Below are positions 14,364-19,240 of a DNA stretch of 19,240 nucleotides, piece after piece. Numbering within the stretch: the first letter of the stretch is position 1; every line of letters begins with the position of its first letter. The notes below the pieces were generated by a model. The model saw only the letters and a program-made list of their open reading frames with translations, was not told the origin of the DNA and searched no databases. The DNA comes from Emticicia sp043780375. Lineage in GTDB: Bacteria; Bacteroidota; Bacteroidia; Cytophagales; Spirosomataceae. A program made the position numbers and the translations under genes. The stretch lies in the NCBI RefSeq assembly GCF_043780375.1, contig NZ_JAYWCU010000203.1, forward strand, positions 1-19,240, written 5' to 3'.

Positions 14364-16922
14364 ATGAAAAATACAACTCTACTAATCTTATTTTTTCTTG
14401 TCCCGATATTCATATTTGCCCAAAACAATCCATCACCGTTTATTGGAACAAATCTTCCGAGAGGTAGTAGCCTCCGAATTTTACGCCTTGCAGTATCTGC
14501 TAATGGGGAGTTTACACAATCGGTACCAGGAGCAAATGATACCGAAAAAAAAGCAGAAGTATTACGTCAAATGAAAATTTGGTTGGCCGAAATTAACATC
14601 ATGTACGGAAGGGAATATAGTGTTCGATTCGAACTCATTCCTGATAACATTTTGCTTTCAATCATATACCCCAATGCCGCTACTGATCCATGGCCCAATA
14701 TGTCGGGCGGAAATGGCTGTGATAATGCTTCAAACATTTTAAATATTCAAGCATCAACTATTGACGGAGCTATCGGTGCTGTCAATTATGATATTAGTCA
14801 TGTAATCTTGGGTAATTTTGGTGGTGGATGTGCAGGAGGATTTAAAACAGGTTATTCAGGTGGATTTGATATACCCGTTACTCGACACGAAATGGGGCAT
14901 CAATTTTCACAGGCTCACACCATCAATAATGGAAGCTCGACTAATTACGAGCCAGAAAATGCAGGAAGGTCAGTTCATGGTGGCAATACAGACCCTTATG
15001 CTCACTCAAATTCTTATCATCAATTAGCCAACCATCTCATCAACACAGTTCCAACCGCAGGAACAAATGTCGCCACAGGAAACACCATTCCTACTGTGAA
15101 TGCAGGTGCCGACCGAAGCATTCCGATTAGTACGCCATTTACCCTTACGGCAACAGCAACAGACCCCGATGTAGGCGATAATCTGACTTATGTTTGGGAC
15201 CAATTAGATGGAAGTACCATGCAAAGCCTTCCAGCTCCTACTAAAACACAAGGGGCTTTGTTTTCGAGATTAGTACCTTCATTAACCCCTTCGAGAACTT
15301 ATCCGAAAATTATTAATGTGATTGCCAATGTTTTTTCGACAGCCGAAGAAGATATGCCAACACTTACTCGTGATTTGAATTTTAGGCTTACCGTAAACGA
15401 CAATCACCAGTTTAATTATAATGGCACAATGGTCAATCAAAGTGGAACGAACTCTGATGATATAAAAATAACGGTCGTAAATAACGGCGGAGCATTTAGT
15501 GTAACGAGCCAAAGCACGGCAGTAACTTACACAGGCGGAACAAATCAAACCATTACTTGGAATGTAAGCGGCACTAATTTAGTTCCTATCAGTACTTCAA
15601 ATGTAAAAATCAGTCTTTCTGCCGATGGTGGATTTAAGTATCCGATAGTCCTGACAAATAGTACAGCAAATACTGGCTCGGCTGTTGTAATAATGCCAAA
15701 TATCAACACTACCCAAGCCAGAATTAAAGTTGAAGCGGTTGGCAATTATTTCTTTGCAATCAATAGTTCAAATTTTACCATCAATCAAAACACTGGTATA
15801 GCAGGAATCGGCATTGCCATTACTTCAACCAATACATTGGTGAGTGAAAATGGTCAAACAGACACTTATACGGTTAAGTTATTGACTAATCCGTCGGGTG
15901 CTGTAACCGTAAACATTACGGCTGATGCACAAACCGAAATAAGTTTAGATGGCACTAATTTCGGCATCAACAAGACTGTAAGTTTAAGTAATATTACCCC
16001 GCGAACCATAACGGTAAGAGGAAAATCTGATAACGTTTCAGAAGGTTTCCACTTGGGTTTAATTCAACAAACAGTATCGGTTAGTGCCGACCCAACTAAT
16101 TATCCAGTCGGAATGGCTGGTCAGCCAGTGTCGGTAAATATTGCCGATGCCCAAATCCCACCCATCATTGGGATTGATTTTGATGCAACAAGCTCAACAA
16201 CTTCGCCTACAAACTGGCTCAGAATAGCTGACATTAGAAACCAAACACTTACGAATATTCCTTTGGATGATGGAACACCAACAGATATTGACCTTACTAC
16301 TTCGGCAAGCGACTGTGGCGTCGGAGGATGCGGCTTTGCTTCTGGTAATTTTACTTTACCACAACACGCACAGTCACTTACGAACCTTACAGGTGTAACT
16401 TATGCGAGAGGTACAGCTACATTTACTTGGAGTGGATTACAAGCAAATACTAAGTATCTCATATTCGTTTTCGGGCTTGGGGTATTCGGCCCGATGAATC
16501 AAAACGTAACGATTACAGGTAGCGGAACACCTATTGCCTTTATTCAAAATGCAGCCTCAAATATATTGCTTGTCAATGACCAAGTATCTTCCACCGATAT
16601 TTTGACCAATTTTAGCAAAACCATGACTTCCTCACCAACTGGAACAATCACAATAACAGCAACATCAAATTTGGAAAACACCGAAATGTCTTTTGCAGGT
16701 ATAGGTATCCGTAAGGTAGGGTGTCCAAACAATGATTTAATATTAGATACCAACCCTGTACCTACTGGTTTAAATCAAGCGGCTTTCTTAATCCAATCAA
16801 AAGGAACGGTGCAGACAGGCACTAATGTTACTTTTTTAGCGGGAAAAGCAATTGAATTGACAGGGGTATTTAAAGCACAAAACGGTTCGGTATTCGAGGC
16901 AAAGATTGGAGGATGTCAGTAA
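14364..16922 (+). CDS. Secreted metzincin-like metalloprotease with PKD-like, Calx-beta-like and C-terminal sorting-type modules
   Basis: The 852-residue protein starts with a clear signal peptide (cleavage near FAQ-NN, residue 20). Residues about 35-230 resemble the reprolysin-type zinc protease domain of Bacteroidetes secreted proteins, with HEMGHQFSQAH at 175-185 (His175, Glu176, His179, His185). The usual Gly three residues after the second His is Ser182. The region where relatives have a Met-turn (IMSYAG-like) reads GRSVHGGNTDPY (201-212) and lacks the Met. Next come a PKD-like region (about 243-347), a beta domain with TITWNVSGTN (396-405) and ISLSADGG (416-423), a Calx-beta-like segment (about 484-595, VSENG at 493-497), a domain from IGIDFDA (602), and a C-terminal region (about 788-852) shared with the decayed fragment at 13789-13950. 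It is probably exported and extracellular. Its substrate is unknown, and the altered motif leaves activity uncertain. An IS element begins 8 bp after the stop. Confidence 0.88.
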   Translation: MKNTTLLILFFLVPIFIFAQNNPSPFIGTNLPRGSSLRILRLAVSANGEFTQSVPGANDTEKKAEVLRQMKIWLAEINIMYGREYSVRFELIPDNILLSIIYPNAATDPWPNMSGGNGCDNASNILNIQASTIDGAIGAVNYDISHVILGNFGGGCAGGFKTGYSGGFDIPVTRHEMGHQFSQAHTINNGSSTNYEPENAGRSVHGGNTDPYAHSNSYHQLANHLINTVPTAGTNVATGNTIPTVNAGADRSIPISTPFTLTATATDPDVGDNLTYVWDQLDGSTMQSLPAPTKTQGALFSRLVPSLTPSRTYPKIINVIANVFSTAEEDMPTLTRDLNFRLTVNDNHQFNYNGTMVNQSGTNSDDIKITVVNNGGAFSVTSQSTAVTYTGGTNQTITWNVSGTNLVPISTSNVKISLSADGGFKYPIVLTNSTANTGSAVVIMPNINTTQARIKVEAVGNYFFAINSSNFTINQNTGIAGIGIAITSTNTLVSENGQTDTYTVKLLTNPSGAVTVNITADAQTEISLDGTNFGINKTVSLSNITPRTITVRGKSDNVSEGFHLGLIQQTVSVSADPTNYPVGMAGQPVSVNIADAQIPPIIGIDFDATSSTTSPTNWLRIADIRNQTLTNIPLDDGTPTDIDLTTSASDCGVGGCGFASGNFTLPQHAQSLTNLTGVTYARGTATFTWSGLQANTKYLIFVFGLGVFGPMNQNVTITGSGTPIAFIQNAASNILLVNDQVSSTDILTNFSKTMTSSPTGTITITATSNLENTEMSFAGIGIRKVGCPNNDLILDTNPVPTGLNQAAFLIQSKGTVQTGTNVTFLAGKAIELTGVFKAQNGSVFEAKIGGCQ

Positions 16923-16933
16923 TAACAATAGAC

Positions 16934-16961
16934 TTGTTGCGATGATAAATTACTATATTTG
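16934..16961 (+). promoter_or_regulatory. Promoter of the IS transposase, overlapping the left inverted repeat
   Basis: TTG (16934-16936) inside the left inverted repeat, a 17-nt spacer and TATATTTG (16954-16961) match the Bacteroidetes promoter. Because the -7 element covers the possible TTG start at 16959, the transposase more likely starts at ATG 16977, with a very short leader. Confidence 0.6.
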
Positions 16962-16976
16962 AGAAAAAAAACACTG

Positions 16977-17468
16977 ATGAAATTAGACATTTTAGAGTTG
17001 ACAACCGAACGACAATGGCGTTCAGCAACTGGTCTTACTAAGGAAAAATTTGAAATACTTTTAAGTCCATTTCAAGAAAGTTATGAAAATGTTTATGGTA
17101 AAACTATTCAAGAACGTACTTCAGAAAGTCCAAATAATCCAACGATAACGAGTTACTCTGAATTGTTGTTTTTTACGCTTTTTAGCCTAAAATCAGGCTT
17201 AACGTATGATTTATTAGGTTTTGTCTGCGGAATTGATGGTTCAAATGCCAAACGAAATCAAACAATGGGTATCGGAATTTTAAAAGATACTTTATCCAAA
17301 ATAGGTATTTTACCCAAACGAAATTTTGAAACTCCTCAAGACTTCAAGGCTTATTTTGAAGAACATAAAACTTTAATTTTGGATGCAACTGAACAACGAG
17401 TGCAACGCCCACAAGAAAATGAGGTTCAAAAGACTTATTATTCAGGCAAAAAAAATGTCATACGGTAA
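16977..17468 (+). CDS. IS5-family transposase, N-terminal part (frame A)
   Basis: From ATG 16977 this frame encodes 163 residues: an N-terminal helix-turn-helix region (ATGLTKEKFEILLSPF and TYDLLGFVCGIDGSNAKRN) and the first catalytic Asp in LILDATEQ (residue 136), followed by YYSGKK. It then passes an A8 run (17448-17455) and stops at TAA 17466-17468. A -1 shift on the run continues as SGKKKCHTVKTMVIVTKDK, the normal DDE sequence, giving a 299-residue transposase with frame B. The frame is also open to TTG 16959, but that overlaps the promoter. Confidence 0.85.
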   Translation: MKLDILELTTERQWRSATGLTKEKFEILLSPFQESYENVYGKTIQERTSESPNNPTITSYSELLFFTLFSLKSGLTYDLLGFVCGIDGSNAKRNQTMGIGILKDTLSKIGILPKRNFETPQDFKAYFEEHKTLILDATEQRVQRPQENEVQKTYYSGKKNVIR

Positions 17469-17473
17469 AAACG

Positions 17474-17875
17474 ATGGTCATTGTAACCAAGGATAAATAC
17501 ATCCACTATTTGAGTCCTTGTTATTTGGGAATATCACACGATTATGCTTTACTAAAAGCAGAATTTCCACCTGAAAATGATTGGTTTGAAAACCATAAGA
17601 TTCGCATTGATTTAGGCTATAAGGGCTTCGAAACCGATTATTTATGTAAAAAAGTGGTAATTCCTCACAAAAAACCAAGAAAAAATGACCTAACTGAAAC
17701 GCAAAAAAATGAAAATAGAGAAAAATCAAAAAAACGAATTTGGGTCGAACATTCCATTGGCGGAATGAAACGATATAGATTCTTTTCCGATAGGCTCAGA
17801 AATCATGATTTCGATTTGTATAATGATGTAATCGAAATATGTGCTGGTTTATGGAATTTTAACTTGAAAAATTGA
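17474..17875 (+). CDS. IS5-family transposase, C-terminal part (frame B)
   Basis: This frame carries the rest of the DDE domain: the second Asp in IRIDLGYKG (residue 46 of this frame) and the catalytic Glu in IWVEHSIGGMKRYRF (residue 92), ending in AGLWNFNLKN. Its first ATG (17474) lies inside the conserved region and lacks the first Asp, so it is not a transposase alone. It is most likely expressed as a fusion through slippage on the A8 run at 17448-17455. If the run is a fixed deletion, the IS would be inactive. Confidence 0.85.
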   Translation: MVIVTKDKYIHYLSPCYLGISHDYALLKAEFPPENDWFENHKIRIDLGYKGFETDYLCKKVVIPHKKPRKNDLTETQKNENREKSKKRIWVEHSIGGMKRYRFFSDRLRNHDFDLYNDVIEICAGLWNFNLKN

Positions 17876-17907
17876 TGTTTTACATCGCAACAAGCCTAAT
17901 ATTTAAC

Positions 17908-17944
17908 AAAGCCCCCTTATCTCTATAAGATTTAAGGGGGCTTT
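17908..17944 (+). terminator. Rho-independent terminator, copy 2 of the repeated hairpin
   Basis: AAAGCCCCCTTA (17908-17919) pairs with TAAGGGGGCTTT (17933-17944) around a 13-nt loop. Stem and half of the loop (AAGATT) match copy 1 at 13969-14012. Without the IS it would sit about 20 bp after the metalloprotease stop codon, so it is probably that gene's original terminator. Confidence 0.88.
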
Positions 17945-18046
17945 CATTTTAGATTAAATAATTTTATTTAATTTGCATCCAAACAAGAGTGTTAGATTCT
18001 TGGTTGTTTAGAAAAAGTATTGTTAGCTGTCTGATTTAAAGTAAAA

Positions 18047-19240
18047 ATGACAAATTCGGAGAAAGTATTGGTAGAAAAGCTAAATCAACTCATTGAGGCT
18101 AATTTTGATAATTCTACTTTTTCGACCGACATTATTTGCCAAGATTTAGGTATTAGTCGTTCGCAATTGTATCGCCTTATCAAAGAAGAATTCCAACTTT
18201 CTACCTCATTATACATTCGTAAAATAAAACTCGCCAAAGCAAAAGATTTACTTGAAAATGGCAATCTAAAAATCGCCGAAATCTCTTATAAAATTGGCAT
18301 TGATAGTCCACAAAATTTTAGCAAGTATTTCACCCAAGAGTTTGGTATTAGCCCGACCGAATTTAGGAAACAACTTCCAGTTCCAAAAAACGACCATATC
18401 GAACAAGATACTGATAATGACCCAGTTATCGAAAAACATTTAGTTCCGAAAAAACAAAAGCAATATATTTATCTTGGATTAGGTTTTGTCATTCTATTAA
18501 TTGCTTCTTTAGGCGGTTATTTTTGGCAGAAAAACATTGTGTCTTTAGTAGATAAAAATACTTCGACCGAATTATCAGAGAATTCAATTGCTATTTTGCC
18601 TTTCAAAAACTTGGGCGATTCAAAAAACTCCTACTTTAGCGAGGGCATAATGGAGCAAATTCACAGCTCGCTCGCATCACTGAATGACCTTAAAGTTATA
18701 TCTACAACTTCATCTAACAAATACCTAAATACCCAAAAAGCAATTCCACAAATTGCCCAAGAACTGCACGTGAATTATCTTTTAGGAGGCTCGGTTTTGC
18801 AACTTGAGAAACAAATCCGAATCACGGTTGAGCTCATCAGTGCAAAAGATGATAGGGTGGTTTGGACAAAAAGCTTTGAGGGTGATACCAAAAATATATT
18901 TTCTTACATGAATACGGTATCGAAAGAAGTCGCTGGCGAACTGAATCATAAACTGAGTGGTGGTCTTGTCAATAAATTAAATAAATTCCCGACTAAAAAT
19001 TTAGCCGCTTACAATGACTTTTTGCAAGGACAACAACTTGTACAGACTCGTACCAAAGAAAAAATAGAAGCCAGTATTACAAAATTCGACGATGCCATCA
19101 AACTCGACCCTGTATTTGCCGATGCGTACGCTAACAAGGCTGTTGCCTATTTTTTGATGGGTGAAGACCAACTAATGGACGTAGAAACTTCCTATAAGAT
19201 GGCAGAAAAAAATGCCCTAACTGCCATCAGAATTGATACC
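18047..19240 (+). CDS. Membrane-anchored AraC-type regulator with TolB/FlgO-like and TPR-like domains (3' end outside the window)
   Basis: The frame is open from ATG 18047 to the window edge (398 residues so far). Residues 10-108 form an AraC/XylS-type double helix-turn-helix, with first motif STDIICQDLGISRSQLYRLI (26-45) and second around KIAEISYKIGIDSPQNFSKYF (75-95), ending ISPTEFRK. An acidic linker leads to one transmembrane helix (about 140-160, YLGLGFVILLIASLGGYFW). Residues about 178-280 (SIAILPFKNLGDSKNSYFSE, LGGSVLQLEKQIRITVELIS) resemble the TolB/FlgO-like domain found in CadC-like and adenylate-cyclase-linked proteins. TPR-like helices begin near 318. The DNA-binding end should be cytoplasmic and the sensor part periplasmic, so this looks like a one-component transmembrane regulator. 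No clear promoter is visible. Its target genes are unknown. Confidence 0.9.
   Translation, partial: MTNSEKVLVEKLNQLIEANFDNSTFSTDIICQDLGISRSQLYRLIKEEFQLSTSLYIRKIKLAKAKDLLENGNLKIAEISYKIGIDSPQNFSKYFTQEFGISPTEFRKQLPVPKNDHIEQDTDNDPVIEKHLVPKKQKQYIYLGLGFVILLIASLGGYFWQKNIVSLVDKNTSTELSENSIAILPFKNLGDSKNSYFSEGIMEQIHSSLASLNDLKVISTTSSNKYLNTQKAIPQIAQELHVNYLLGGSVLQLEKQIRITVELISAKDDRVVWTKSFEGDTKNIFSYMNTVSKEVAGELNHKLSGGLVNKLNKFPTKNLAAYNDFLQGQQLVQTRTKEKIEASITKFDDAIKLDPVFADAYANKAVAYFLMGEDQLMDVETSYKMAEKNALTAIRIDT

Larger units (their letters stand above)
16931..17896 (+). mobile_element. IS5-family insertion sequence (966 bp)
   Basis: The ends are inverted repeats: GACTTGTTGCGATG at the left (16931) and, read inward from the right, GGCTTGTTGCGATG (ending at 17896), 13 of 14 matching. 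The outside bases are TA on both sides (16929-16930 and 17897-17898), consistent with a 2-bp target duplication. Inside is a two-frame DDE transposase joined across an A8 run. Length, short TIRs, TA target and split transposase fit an IS5-family element of the IS427-like kind; the subgroup is inferred. It inserted between the metalloprotease stop codon and the hairpin at 17908, in the same orientation. Confidence 0.85.

Noticed and set aside
16959..16976. TTG start for the transposase frame at 16959
   Set aside because: It overlaps the TATATTTG promoter element. ATG 16977 gives a natural N-terminus.
1..19240. CRISPR array, toxin-antitoxin pair, restriction-modification or phage structural genes
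   Set aside because: I looked for regularly spaced repeats and known gene pairs and found none. The only direct repeats are the short ones described.

Overview
The window is AT-rich DNA from a member of the Bacteroidetes, most likely the Cytophagales (inference). The pointers are promoters of the TTG / TAnnTTTG type, a five-repeat DUF349 protein, an integrase of the CTnDOT-like Bacteroidetes class, large secreted proteins with DUF11, PKD and '3-coathanger'-type C-termini, and weak or absent Shine-Dalgarno sequences. I cannot name the genus.

Left part (1-2081): the tail of an unrecognised gene, a tyrosine recombinase lacking the first catalytic arginine, a tandem 12-bp repeat, and a tRNA-Thr(TGT) on the minus strand with its own promoter and terminator. 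The integrase runs toward the 3' end of the tRNA, which is the usual layout at one end of an integrated element. If so, the element would extend leftward out of the window. The tRNA carries A19 and U56 in place of the near-universal G19-C56 pair.

Housekeeping and metabolic block (2082-6760): a DUF349 protein on the minus strand, divergent from pdxH (PLP synthesis), which is followed 50 bp later by a GMC-family FAD oxidoreductase.

Secreted-protein region I (6761-9620): a palindrome-rich 480-bp spacer ending in a near-perfect sigma-54 promoter, then a large modular surface protein whose reading frame is broken by a single +1 shift after its signal-peptide region, then a strong terminator.

Core block (9621-13783): pheT with a good vegetative promoter, a 3' spacer ending in an orphan terminator (a possible small RNA), and an aldo/keto reductase with the full Asp-Tyr-Lys-His tetrad.

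Secreted-protein region II (13784-17944): a decayed C-terminal fragment of a secreted protein, a repeat-rich spacer, and a secreted metzincin-like metalloprotease with PKD-like, Calx-beta-like and C-terminal sorting-type modules. A 966-bp IS5-family element sits 8 bp after the protease stop codon. Its transposase is split at an A8 run. Near-identical hairpin terminators follow both the decayed fragment and the IS, which suggests the IS separated the protease gene from its terminator.

Right end (18047-19240): the start of a membrane-anchored regulator with an N-terminal AraC-type DNA-binding domain, one transmembrane helix, a TolB/FlgO-like domain and TPR-like repeats, cut by the window edge.

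I see no CRISPR array, defence island or clear new multi-gene system. The most unusual items are the tRNA elbow pair, the sigma-54 promoter on a frameshifted surface protein, the nested repeat module at 14052-14144, and the metalloprotease with a changed zinc motif.
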